Assembly (NCBI GenBank): GCA_030917225.1 | Contig: JAUPVD010000038.1 | Location: 1-5,972, forward strand | DNA: 5,972 nt | Source of the DNA: Pseudomonadota bacterium | GTDB taxonomy: Bacteria; Pseudomonadota; Gammaproteobacteria; Burkholderiales; Rhodocyclaceae | Direction: 5' to 3' | Made by a program: the position numbers and the translations under genes | Notes under the pieces: model-generated | What the model saw: only the letters and a program-made list of their open reading frames with translations | Database searches by the model: none | What the model was told of the DNA's origin: nothing | Shown: piece by piece, positions 1 through 5,972 of the stretch | Numbering within the stretch: position 1 is the first letter of the stretch | Layout: the number at the start of each line of letters is the position of its first letter

Positions 1-159
1 AACGCCAAGCGCGCGATGGTCGGAACCGAAGACCAGCCGGGCCTGATCGAGTTTGCGGCCGAGATGTTCAAGACCGGCCGCTTTTTCCCGAACCCGAAAA
101 GCCTGCTTTGCAGCGATAAGTTCTGCCCCCGTCACAACGCCTGCATCTTTCACGATTGA
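1..159 (+). CDS. C-terminal fragment of a PD-(D/E)XK (RecB/Cas4-like) phage exonuclease
   Basis: Only the last 52 residues lie in the window; the start is off the left edge and the stop is TGA at 157-159. The catalytic PD-(D/E)XK core is not visible, so the call rests on the tail and on context. The tail has a phenylalanine/proline/asparagine stretch followed by three cysteines spaced C-x4-C-x5-C (CSDKFCPRHNAC). That pattern resembles the C-terminal iron-sulfur cysteine cluster of RecB-like/Cas4-like nucleases found in phage recombination modules; a fourth cysteine would be expected upstream. The gene sits directly before a RecT-type annealing protein, with 20 nt between stop and start, which is the usual place for the partner exonuclease that resects duplex ends to give 3' single strands. 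YqaJ-type exonucleases are a less likely alternative because they lack this cysteine tail. Confidence 0.6.
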   Translation, partial: NAKRAMVGTEDQPGLIEFAAEMFKTGRFFPNPKSLLCSDKFCPRHNACIFHD

Positions 160-179
160 CCACCAGGAGAACCAAAACC

Positions 180-1193
180 ATGAGCGCACCAACCACCCTG
201 GCCGCGATGCGCGGCCCAGCAGAATCCAACATGCCGGCCGTCGCGCCTGGCTTCGGGTCGCTGCAATCCTTCGAACTCATGCAGCGCCAGGCCAAACTGC
301 TCTGCTCTTCAACGCTTGTCCCGGCCGCCTATCGGTCGGTCATCGAAAAGCTCGACTTCAAGGGCAACGTGAAGGAGCGCATCGAGAACCCGAACGCGCT
401 TTCAAACTGCGTGATTGCCCTGAATATGTCCGCCCGGATGAATGCCGACCCGCTGATGGTCATGCAGAACCTCTATTTGGTCGAGGGTCGGCCGTCCTGG
501 TCGTCGCAATGGATCATCGCGCAGATCAACAACTGCGGCCGGTTCTCGCCGTTGCGGTTCGACATCCATGATCTTGGCGAGAAGACCGTCGAATACACCA
601 CCTATCGCTGGGATGAACAGTCGCGCCAGAAGGTGCCGCAGGTCCAGAAGGTCAAAATCCACGACAAGCGGTGCGTTGCCTGGGTCGTCGAGAAAGGCAG
701 CGAAGAACGGCTCTACTCGCCCCCGGTGAGCATCGCCATGGCTGTCGCCGAAGGCTGGTACACCAAGAACGGCAGCAAGTGGCAGACGATGGATGAGGTC
801 ATGCTTCGCTACCGCGCCGCTGCGTTCTTCGGAAAGATTTATGCACCCGAGCTGTTGATGGGCCTTCCGTCGTCCGAAGAGGCGGCTGACACCATCGACA
901 TGGAAATGCAGTCGGACGGTCGATATGCCATGGCGCAACCGGAACCGGTCGCGATTGACGCTCTGCGCGAAGGATTGCCTGCGACGATTGACCCCTCGAC
1001 AGGCGAAATCATCGACCCCGACGACGCAGCCCTGTGCCAAATCGAGCAGCAGCCCCAGCAATCCGGCGGCTTCCAGCCAACGGTTGAGGAAATTGCCGCG
1101 ATCCACGCCCGCGAGATGGCCGAAGCGCAGCAGTCGGCACCGGCCTCCCGCCAGCGCCGCGAGCGCGGCCATGGAAGCCTGGACCTCGAATAA
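180..1193 (+). CDS. recT: RecT-family single-strand annealing recombinase
   Basis: This 337-residue protein is expected to bind single-stranded DNA and anneal complementary strands in RecA-independent recombination, using the 3' overhangs made by the exonuclease encoded just upstream. The family call rests on conserved blocks in the middle of the protein: VEGRPSWSSQW at residues 101-111, an N-x-x-GRFSPL motif at about 117-125, and a long block at about 193-228 containing GSKW, MLRYRAAAFFG and YAPELLMG. The core spans roughly residues 30-230. The tail (about 231-337) is rich in Glu, Gln, Ala and Pro, looks disordered and may be a partner-binding tail. I chose ATG at 180 because AGGAG at 165-169 lies 10 nt upstream. 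A TTG at 156 would extend the protein by eight residues but overlaps the upstream stop and leaves the AGGAG inside the gene. Confidence 0.8.
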   Translation: MSAPTTLAAMRGPAESNMPAVAPGFGSLQSFELMQRQAKLLCSSTLVPAAYRSVIEKLDFKGNVKERIENPNALSNCVIALNMSARMNADPLMVMQNLYLVEGRPSWSSQWIIAQINNCGRFSPLRFDIHDLGEKTVEYTTYRWDEQSRQKVPQVQKVKIHDKRCVAWVVEKGSEERLYSPPVSIAMAVAEGWYTKNGSKWQTMDEVMLRYRAAAFFGKIYAPELLMGLPSSEEAADTIDMEMQSDGRYAMAQPEPVAIDALREGLPATIDPSTGEIIDPDDAALCQIEQQPQQSGGFQPTVEEIAAIHAREMAEAQQSAPASRQRRERGHGSLDLE

Positions 1194-1272
1194 CCCAAGT
1201 TTCGGGGCGAAAGCGGCGATCTCCTCCTCCCCCTCCCTAGCCGTAAGTAGCCCCACCTAACACAGGAAAACC
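1194..1272. other. Intergenic spacer with an 18-nt pyrimidine tract
   Basis: This 79-nt gap separates recT from the rdgC-like gene. It contains an uninterrupted pyrimidine run at 1221-1238 (CTCCTCCTCCCCCTCCCT). Read on the minus strand its end is AGGGAGGG (1238 to 1231), which differs from the KOPS consensus GGGNAGGG only at the first base. A ribosome binding site, AGGA at 1264-1267, lies 5 nt before the next start codon. I see no convincing promoter or terminator hairpin. Confidence 0.5.
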
Positions 1273-2526
1273 ATGTTCAAAAACGCAATCACCTACCTGG
1301 TCACTCCCGTCTTCTGCCTCAATCCCGAGATTCTGGCCCGCTTCCCGGCCCGCCCCTGCGCCCCGCATGAAAGCCGCACCATGGGCTTCACGGCGCCTTG
1401 CAATCACTCGACGGACAAACTGGCGCACCACGTCTCCGGCTACACGCTGATCTGCCTGGAAACCGAAGACCGCCTGTTGCCCTGCTCGGTCGTCGCCGAG
1501 GAAGTCGAACAGCGCGCCATCGATCTGGAAAAACTGCAAGGCTACAAGCCCGGCCGCAAGCAGATGCGCGAACTCAAGGAGCGCGTCACCGCGGAACTAC
1601 TGCCCAAGGCATTCACCCAGAAGCGCCTTACGCTGGGCGTGTTCGCCGGCAAATACTTCATGGTCGACACCAGCAGCCCGGCCCGCGCCGACCTGATGCT
1701 TAAAGCGTTGCGCAGTGCGCTCGATGTGCTGCCACTCGCCCATATCCAGACCCAACAGCAGATCACCGGCGCAATGATCCAGTGGCTGCTTGGCACGACC
1801 CCGCATGGCCTGACGGTCGACGATTACGTTGAACTGGAAAAGGCGGAAAGCGGTAATCCGACCATCACCTACAAGCGGACGATGATCGATGAGAACGACA
1901 TGTACCGCCGCATTCGGGACGACGGCTACGTGCCGTGCAAGATCGGCATCACGCTGAGTGACCGCCTATCGTTCAAGGTCGACAGCAGACTGCACCTGAA
2001 CCAGCTGACGATGCTCGAACTGATGCAGTTGGACTCGCGCGACCGTCGCGACCAGGCTGAAGACGTAGCGCAAGCGTTCGATGCGGATGTCACGCTGATG
2101 GTCGGCGAGTTGGTCAGCACCATGAACCGCCTGATCAACGAATTGGGCGGCTTGGCGCAGCCCGAGAAAGACCTGCTCACCGTTGCGAACAATCCGGCCC
2201 AGCCGGAGGACAGCGACGACGACCTCTACATGGATGCCGCGGCCATCGTCATCAAGAACCAGCGCGCCTCGATCTCCTTTGTTCAGCGCCATCTGCGCAT
2301 CGGCTACAACCGCGCCGCCCGTCTGATCGAAGACATGGAGCGCTCCGGCATCGTCAGCCCCATGGATTCCAGCGGCAGCCGCAAGGTGCTGGTCACCGCA
2401 GACGCCATGAAAGCAGCCGGCCAGGCGCTGCGCGAACTGGACGAGATGGCCAAGGCAGACAGCACCACTATCACCCTCGAACACAACGGCGAAGTTCTCG
2501 CCACCTTTGGGAAGGAATCAGCATGA
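1273..2526 (+). CDS. rdgC: RdgC-like recombination-associated protein fused to a C-terminal FtsK-gamma winged-helix domain
   Basis: The protein has 417 residues, against about 300 for E. coli RdgC. Residues 1-298 align along the whole of RdgC: the FKN..Y start, LPCSVVAEE at about 69-77, ELLPKAF at 108-114, and a near-diagnostic end [13 protein letters not shown]...LGGLAQ at about 268-296. E. coli RdgC forms a ring on duplex DNA and restrains RecA. After a linker of about 15 acidic/proline residues, residues 315-373 (nt 2215-2391) match the FtsK gamma domain, with [20 protein letters not shown] followed by [11 protein letters not shown]. The gamma domain of FtsK binds the polar KOPS sequence and activates XerCD. 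The residues matching the E. coli KOPS contacts N1296, R1300 and E1303 are present as N346, R350 and E353. There is no FtsK motor domain. The 44-residue tail is unassigned. AGGA at 1264-1267 supports the start. The stop overlaps the next start as ATGA. Confidence 0.88.
   Translation: MFKNAITYLVTPVFCLNPEILARFPARPCAPHESRTMGFTAPCNHSTDKLAHHVSGYTLICLETEDRLLPCSVVAEEVEQRAIDLEKLQGYKPGRKQMRELKERVTAELLPKAFTQKRLTLGVFAGKYFMVDTSSPARADLMLKALRSALDVLPLAHIQTQQQITGAMIQWLLGTTPHGLTVDDYVELEKAESGNPTITYKRTMIDENDMYRRIRDDGYVPCKIGITLSDRLSFKVDSRLHLNQLTMLELMQLDSRDRRDQAEDVAQAFDADVTLMVGELVSTMNRLINELGGLAQPEKDLLTVANNPAQPEDSDDDLYMDAAAIVIKNQRASISFVQRHLRIGYNRAARLIEDMERSGIVSPMDSSGSRKVLVTADAMKAAGQALRELDEMAKADSTTITLEHNGEVLATFGKESA
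2215..2391 (+). other. FtsK-gamma DNA-recognition domain within the rdgC-like gene
   Basis: This marks the part of the preceding gene that encodes the winged-helix domain (residues 315-373). The order [24 protein letters not shown], then [10 protein letters not shown] and KVL is that of the proteobacterial FtsK C-terminus. It follows the RdgC part in the same frame with no stop or frame change, so this is a true translational fusion rather than two adjacent genes. Confidence 0.9.
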
Positions 2527-2867
2527 AGCCGAAGGCTCCTCTCTACGTGCTACCGCACGGGATCGAGGTCATCGGTGAATACCCACCATCTGGGCAGAAC
2601 CGCTATTGGCGTGTCCGCATCAGGCCGCACTCGTTCTTTCCAGATGTCCGTGTCAGATATGGCGGAATCTATGTCCGTCGCAGCCGTGTAATTCTGGCTT
2701 CGAAGCTGGGGCGTGCTCTGACACCGGAAGAGCATGCACACCACGACGACGAGGACCGCGACAACGACACGGCAACCAATATCAATCGCCTGTCTTCGGC
2801 TGAGCATAACCAGCACCACAAGACCGGCACGAATCATTCAGCAGCAACCAAGGAGCGGATTTCCTAG
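2523..2867 (+). CDS. Small HNH endonuclease
   Basis: This 114-residue protein carries an HNH (beta-beta-alpha-metal) nuclease motif in its C-terminal half: [15 protein letters not shown] at 62-76, with the His-His pair H73-H74, D76 and D78, then N81, N86, L90, E94-H95 and H98/H99. This matches the usual H-H-x-D...N...N-x-x-x-L...E-H...H pattern of free-standing phage HNH enzymes. The N-terminal half ([22 protein letters not shown], about 14-35) is a short basic beta-rich region, probably for DNA contact. It is likely a nicking or double-strand endonuclease; whether it is a homing enzyme, a Holliday-junction or packaging nuclease, or has another role cannot be told. The start overlaps the rdgC stop as ATGA, with AAGGA at 2512-2516 six nt upstream, so translation is probably coupled. 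By eye its base and codon use look less GC-biased than its neighbours, which hints at separate acquisition. Confidence 0.75.
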   Translation: MKPKAPLYVLPHGIEVIGEYPPSGQNRYWRVRIRPHSFFPDVRVRYGGIYVRRSRVILASKLGRALTPEEHAHHDDEDRDNDTATNINRLSSAEHNQHHKTGTNHSAATKERIS

Positions 2868-2947
2868 GGGCTTTCCAAGGCATATGTGGACGGGCGCCGA
2901 GCAAAGCCGCAAATCACCAATCGAGACAACAAAGGAAGGATCACAGC
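2868..2947. other. Intergenic spacer after the HNH gene
   Basis: This 80-nt gap holds a weak inverted repeat (GGCTTT at 2869-2874, AAAGCC at 2903-2908) without a T-tract, and a good ribosome binding site for the next gene (GGAAGGA, 2934-2940). I see no other signal. It is the second of the two larger gaps in the cluster and may mark where the HNH gene was inserted. Confidence 0.4.
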
Positions 2948-3580
2948 ATGAAACTCGCACTTTTTTATGACACGGAGACGCAAGGCCTTCCAGATTTCAA
3001 GGCGCCGTCCGAAGCCCCGCACCAGCCGCACATTGTTCAACTCGCCGCGCTGCTGGTTGATTTCGACACCCGCCAGACGATCAGCAGCATGGATGTTGTC
3101 ATCCGCCCGAACGGCTGGACGATCCCCGATGAAGTCGCCGCGGTGCATGGCATTACCACCGAGCGCGCCGAAGCGGTCGGCATCGAGGAAGTGACCGCGC
3201 TCGATATGTTCATGGCACTGTGGGCCGGCCCTGGCCGCCTGCGTATCGCCCATAACGAGCAGTTCGACGCCCGCATCCTGCGCATTGCGCTGAAGCGCTT
3301 CTACGACAAGCCGGATCACGTTCTTCCGGTATCCGATACCTGGAAGGAAGGCATCGCCGACTGCACCGCCAAGCTGGCCACGCCGATCTGCCAGATCCCG
3401 CCGACTGCGAAGATGGTCAAGGCCGGATTCAACAAGTTCAAGACGGCCAACCTTGGCGATGCCTACCGCCACTTCACCGGCAAGGAACTGGAAAACGCGC
3501 ACAGCGCCATGGCCGACGTGCTGGCCTGCCGCGACGTGTATTTCGCGATTCAGGACATGCATGGGGCCAAAGCAGCATGA
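2948..3580 (+). CDS. DnaQ-like DEDDh 3'-5' exonuclease
   Basis: This 210-residue protein has all five residues of the DEDDh exonuclease family in order: D8 and E10 in the DTET motif (Exo I), D107 in AHNEQFDARIL with N103 (Exo II), and H185 and D190 in HSAMAD (Exo III). It should remove nucleotides from 3' ends with two metal ions, like the DnaQ proofreading subunit, RNase T or ExoX. The motif HGITTERA at 67-74 is also typical of the family. Its length is close to the bare catalytic domain and there is no DnaQ-type tail for binding polymerase alpha, so it is probably a stand-alone exonuclease for single-stranded ends or recombination intermediates. ATG at 2948 follows GGAAGGA with a 7-nt spacer. 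Its stop overlaps the next gene's start as ATGA. Confidence 0.88.
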   Translation: MKLALFYDTETQGLPDFKAPSEAPHQPHIVQLAALLVDFDTRQTISSMDVVIRPNGWTIPDEVAAVHGITTERAEAVGIEEVTALDMFMALWAGPGRLRIAHNEQFDARILRIALKRFYDKPDHVLPVSDTWKEGIADCTAKLATPICQIPPTAKMVKAGFNKFKTANLGDAYRHFTGKELENAHSAMADVLACRDVYFAIQDMHGAKAA

Positions 3581-3921
3581 GCGCAGAACGCCAAGACTTC
3601 AAGCAGTGGGCGATCGTCGAGCTCTTCGGGCATGCCCGTATCGCTGGACTGCTCACCGAGCAAACCATCGGCGGCAGTTCGTTTGTGCGCGTCGATGTTC
3701 CGGAATACGTCAGCGAAGGGCAAACCTTCCCGGCCGTTACCCGGCTGCTCGGCCAGGCCTCCATCTACGGAATCACCTTCGTCGATGAAGCCACAGCGAC
3801 GATTGCCGCCCGCGAAATACGCTACCAACCCGTGAGCGTCTGGAGCCTGCGCCGTGGCCTTGAAGGGCTGCCGGTGGATGCCCGCCAACGCTTGCTGGAC
3901 GAATCTGAAATCCCGTACTGA
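3577..3921 (+). CDS. Small conserved phage-type protein of unknown function
   Basis: This 114-residue protein has no catalytic motif I recognise. The N-terminal half has a pattern of short strands (WAIVELFGHARIAGLLTEQ at about 10-28, then SSFVRVDVPE) and the middle has RLLGQASIYGITFVDEATA. The overall look is a compact beta-rich domain with one or two helices. I recall proteins with the same '(E/Q)WA(I/V)VEL.GH.R.AG..TE' opening as unassigned genes in phages and prophages, but that is memory and not a search. It starts inside the exonuclease stop (ATGA) with no clear Shine-Dalgarno sequence, only GGGG at 3563-3566, so it probably depends on translational coupling. It ends 12 nt before the ATPase gene. 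Its place suggests an accessory role in DNA processing, which is inference only. Confidence 0.7.
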   Translation: MSAERQDFKQWAIVELFGHARIAGLLTEQTIGGSSFVRVDVPEYVSEGQTFPAVTRLLGQASIYGITFVDEATATIAAREIRYQPVSVWSLRRGLEGLPVDARQRLLDESEIPY

Positions 3922-3933
3922 CCAGGTGCAACC

Positions 3934-5655
3934 ATGAAAATCACCCGCATTCAAATCAGCAACTTCCTCGGCGCCCGCGCCGTCGATCTTGACCTGAAGA
4001 AGCCGGTCGCCCTGATCGCCGGCAAGAACGGCGCCGGTAAATCGAGCATCCGCGACGCCATCGCCCTCGCCTTCACCGCCGACCTGTGCCGCGTCCATCT
4101 CAAGAAGGAAGCCGCCACCCTAATTTCTGAAGGCGGTGAGTCTTGCTTCGTCGAAATCACCACCGATGCCGACACCTACGGCGTTGCCATCACCGCCGCT
4201 GGCAAGATCAGCGACACTATGGTCGGCAAGGAAACGCCGGCTGCCCTGCCCTATGTACTCGACGCCCAGCGTTTTGCCCGCATGACCGACAGCGATCGCC
4301 GCACTTTCCTGTTCGGCCTCATGGGCATCAAACTCGACGGTGCAACAGTCAAGGATCGCTTGACGGTTCGCGGCTGCAACTCGGCCAAGGCCGAGCAGAT
4401 CATGCCAATCCTGCGTACCGGCTTCGAGGCCGCCAGCAAGGAAGCGGCCAGCCGGGCGCGCGACGCCAAGGCTGGCTGGAGGACCGCAACCGGCGGCGAG
4501 GCTTGGGGAAAGGATAAATCGGCCAAGTGGCAGCCCGAGCCACTTCCGGCAGACGCAGAGAACGCCGGCGCCCGCTACGAGAACGCCGTCGTCAAGCGCA
4601 AGGAGGTCGATTCCGAGTTGTCCAAGGCCCAGCAGGACCTTGGCGCGGCCAAGGCGGAGCGGCGCCGACAGCACGAGGCTGAAGAGAAGCGCATGGAACT
4701 GCATGAGCGGGCTGGCAAGATCGAGCGCATCAAGACCAAACTGAATATCGACAGCGCCGAACTCGCGGAATGGGAACAGAGGATCGCTGTCTTGTGCGCA
4801 GCCTTGAAATCTCAAGACGCCGTCGCATGCCCTGAATGTGGCGTGATGCTGGTTATGGATGGCGGCTCCTTGGTGCATGCCGCGCCGATGGCGAAGGGAA
4901 CCGAGGACGATCTGGCCAAGCTTCCCGGGTATGAGAACTCGCTGGCGCTGATGCGGCGCTCAGTTGCCAACGACAAGCGCGACCTCGAAGCCGCGCAACG
5001 TGCCGCAGAGCAACTGAAGGAACTCGACGGACTCAAGGCCAACGCCGACGTCGGCGCCGCAGAAGCCAAGGTCGCCGAACTGACCGCAAAGCGCGCCGGC
5101 TGGCAAGCCGACGCCGACAAGTACCGCGACACCGCCGACAAATACTCACGCCGGCAGGCCCTGATCGAGCAGGTAGCCAAGCTGCACCAAGACGTGCTCG
5201 ACTGGACCCATATCGCCGACGCACTGGCGCCTGACGGCATCCCGGCCGAACTGCTGGCCGAGGCGCTGGATCCGATCAACGAGCATCTGCGCCTGAGTGC
5301 TGCGGATGCCGAGTGGGAGCCGGCACAGATCGATTCCGACATGCGGATCACCTACGGACTGCGCGATTATGCCCTGATCAGCGAGTCGGAGAAGTGGCGC
5401 GCTGATGCCATGATCACCGAAGCCGTCTCGCGCCTGGCAGGCGTCAAGCTGCTGGTCCTCGATCGCTTCGACGTACTCGATGCGAAGGGCCGCGAGGATC
5501 TGCTGTACTGGCTCGATGGCATGGCGCAGGACGGCGAGATCGACACAGCCCTTATCTTCGGCACCTTGAAATCTTTACCGGCGCAGGTGCTGCCCAGCAT
5601 CGACGGGTTCTGGATCGACAGTGGCGTTACTGGCCAGATGAAGGAAGCCGCATGA
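3934..5655 (+). CDS. Rad50/SbcC-like AAA ATPase with coiled coil and CxxC hook
   Basis: This 573-residue protein is a short SMC/Rad50-type ATPase. The N-terminal lobe has IQISNFLGARAVDLDL and the Walker A motif GKNGAGKSS (30-38). Two long charged helical arms (about 205-300 and 325-425) flank C299-P-E-C302, placed like the zinc hook through which Rad50 arms pair. The C-terminal lobe has a signature-like segment ISESEKWRADAMI (482-494) and Walker B KLLVLDRFDVLD (505-516). In this Walker B the aspartate D510 is followed by arginine, where Rad50/SbcC have the catalytic glutamate. It is about half the size of E. coli SbcC, as is common for phage versions. It probably holds or scans DNA ends during recombination. 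No SbcD/Mre11-type nuclease is seen; the nearby exonucleases are possible partners. AGGTG at 3924-3928 precedes the ATG by 5 nt, and the stop overlaps the next start as ATGA. Confidence 0.85.
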   Translation: MKITRIQISNFLGARAVDLDLKKPVALIAGKNGAGKSSIRDAIALAFTADLCRVHLKKEAATLISEGGESCFVEITTDADTYGVAITAAGKISDTMVGKETPAALPYVLDAQRFARMTDSDRRTFLFGLMGIKLDGATVKDRLTVRGCNSAKAEQIMPILRTGFEAASKEAASRARDAKAGWRTATGGEAWGKDKSAKWQPEPLPADAENAGARYENAVVKRKEVDSELSKAQQDLGAAKAERRRQHEAEEKRMELHERAGKIERIKTKLNIDSAELAEWEQRIAVLCAALKSQDAVACPECGVMLVMDGGSLVHAAPMAKGTEDDLAKLPGYENSLALMRRSVANDKRDLEAAQRAAEQLKELDGLKANADVGAAEAKVAELTAKRAGWQADADKYRDTADKYSRRQALIEQVAKLHQDVLDWTHIADALAPDGIPAELLAEALDPINEHLRLSAADAEWEPAQIDSDMRITYGLRDYALISESEKWRADAMITEAVSRLAGVKLLVLDRFDVLDAKGREDLLYWLDGMAQDGEIDTALIFGTLKSLPAQVLPSIDGFWIDSGVTGQMKEAA

Positions 5656-5972
5656 CCCGCTACGCTCACCCCGAAGGCGCCTACGAAATCGACACCATTC
5701 CGGCGCAGCCGCAGATTGCCCACTGCCAAGGGTTTTTCGTGCTGGCCGATCTGCGCGGCAAAGGCAATGGTCACGTCCTCAAGCGTCACCAGATGGCGCG
5801 CCTGGCAAGTAAGCACTACGACTACGCCACCGCCACGGTCGATGCCGGAACCGATGCGCAAAAGCGCGTACTAACGACGAAGCTCACCGGGGCGCCCGTC
5901 AGGGCGCGTCCGGTGGAGCGGATTGTTCGGCGGCAACGTGAATACCAGCCGGGGGCCGGCCAGCAGCATTGG
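5652..5972 (+). CDS. GNAT-like N-acyltransferase fold protein, runs off the right edge and possibly disrupted
   Basis: The frame is open for 107 codons to the edge of the window. The start ATG overlaps the ATPase stop as ATGA and has AAGGAAG at 5641-5647. Residues 25-74 resemble the acetyl-CoA-binding region of GNAT proteins: a strand CQGFFVLAD, the loop RGKGNG (35-40, fitting Q/R-x-x-G-x-G/A), a helix HVLKRHQMARLA, the strand YDYATATV, and DAQKRVL, where GNAT proteins have an N..A helix. Phage relatives I recall continue with a 'KAGW' type tail. Here, from about residue 75, the sequence instead becomes Arg-rich and does not look like the family. The change falls where the attC-like inverted repeat begins (nt 5875). 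The native gene may therefore be interrupted there, with residues 75-107 being read-through of inserted DNA. Substrate unknown. The GNAT call itself is moderate. Confidence 0.5.
   Translation, partial: MTRYAHPEGAYEIDTIPAQPQIAHCQGFFVLADLRGKGNGHVLKRHQMARLASKHYDYATATVDAGTDAQKRVLTTKLTGAPVRARPVERIVRRQREYQPGAGQQHW
5869..5931 (-). other. attC-like integron recombination site (imperfect inverted repeat)
   Basis: Read on the minus strand, the parts of an attC site appear in order. R'' is GCCGAAC (5931-5925; consensus RYYYAAC, one mismatch). L'' is GCTCCACCGG (5919-5910). A variable loop carries its own perfect hairpin GCGCCC-GTCA-GGGCGC (5892-5907 on +). L' is CCGGTGAGC (5890-5882) and R' is GTTAGTA (5875-5869; consensus GTTRRRY, two mismatches). 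L'' and L' pair over 9 bp with a single extra C in L'', which leaves an extrahelical G on the opposite strand, as in known attC sites. Unpaired spacers separate the R and L boxes. The length of 63 nt is within the usual attC range. No integrase is in the window. It could instead be an unrelated palindromic repeat. Confidence 0.5.

Noticed and set aside
156..179. TTG start for recT eight codons upstream
   Set aside because: It overlaps the upstream stop and would place the AGGAG motif inside the gene; ATG at 180 is correctly spaced from that motif.
402..1256. Long antisense open frame opposite recT, and similar long antisense frames elsewhere (for example 4120-4878)
   Set aside because: These are shadow frames of GC-rich genes; their translations show no recognisable domain and they oppose clearly coding sequence.
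2869..2908. Inverted repeat GGCTTT/AAAGCC after the HNH gene as a terminator
   Set aside because: Only 6 bp with a 28-nt loop and no T-tract; likely chance.
4244..4251. An exact KOPS match (GGGCAGGG) on the minus strand inside the ATPase gene
   Set aside because: At this base composition roughly one to two GGGNAGGG matches are expected by chance over both strands of 6 kb, and it lies within conserved-looking coding sequence, so it is not evidence for a functional site.
5882..5919. Hairpin read as a rho-independent terminator
   Set aside because: The stem is strong but no T-tract follows on either strand, and the bulged stem with outer AAC/GTT boxes fits an attC-like site better.
5871..5972. 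Minus-strand partial open frame of 33 codons ending at TAG in the attC-like R' box, as the end of a cassette gene
   Set aside because: It is open to the right edge but short, and another minus frame stops within the loop of the repeat; with so little sequence neither can be called a gene.
1..5972. CRISPR array, tRNA, rRNA, insertion sequence or replication-origin iterons
   Set aside because: No regularly spaced repeats, cloverleaf-like segments, transposase motifs or iteron clusters were seen on either strand.

Overview
The window is a GC-rich stretch with tightly packed genes, all on the + strand. It reads as the early recombination/replication module of a temperate phage, prophage or related integrated element. 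RdgC is a beta/gamma-proteobacterial family and the FtsK-gamma-like domain is of the proteobacterial type, so the host is probably a beta- or gamma-proteobacterium. No structural phage genes, integrase or repressor are visible, so 'prophage' rests on gene content alone.

Layout from left to right: the C-terminus of a PD-(D/E)XK exonuclease with a cysteine cluster (1-159); a RecT-type single-strand annealing protein (180-1193); a 79-nt gap with a pure pyrimidine tract; an RdgC-like protein with a C-terminal FtsK-gamma winged helix (1273-2526); a small HNH endonuclease (2523-2867); an 80-nt gap; a DEDDh 3'-5' exonuclease (2948-3580); a small protein of unknown function (3577-3921); a Rad50/SbcC-like ATPase with a CxxC hook (3934-5655); and the start of a GNAT-like protein (5652 to the right edge). 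Three ATGA stop/start overlaps and short gaps suggest two or three translationally coupled blocks, probably one operon. No promoter or terminator could be supported.

As a system, the exonuclease plus RecT form a two-component annealing recombination pair of the Red/RecET kind. RdgC, known in E. coli as a ring-shaped duplex-DNA binder that restrains RecA, could protect DNA or turn recombination away from host RecA. The Rad50-like ATPase and the DEDDh exonuclease fit end processing.

Two things stand out. First, the RdgC-FtsK-gamma fusion joins a non-specific DNA ring protein to a domain that in FtsK reads the polar KOPS sequence and activates XerCD, and its three KOPS-contact residues are conserved. 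Second, at 5869-5931 there is an imperfect inverted repeat with the architecture of an integron attC site on the minus strand. It begins where the GNAT-like protein appears to stop resembling its family, which suggests that a gene cassette inserted at a secondary site, with its body beyond the right edge.
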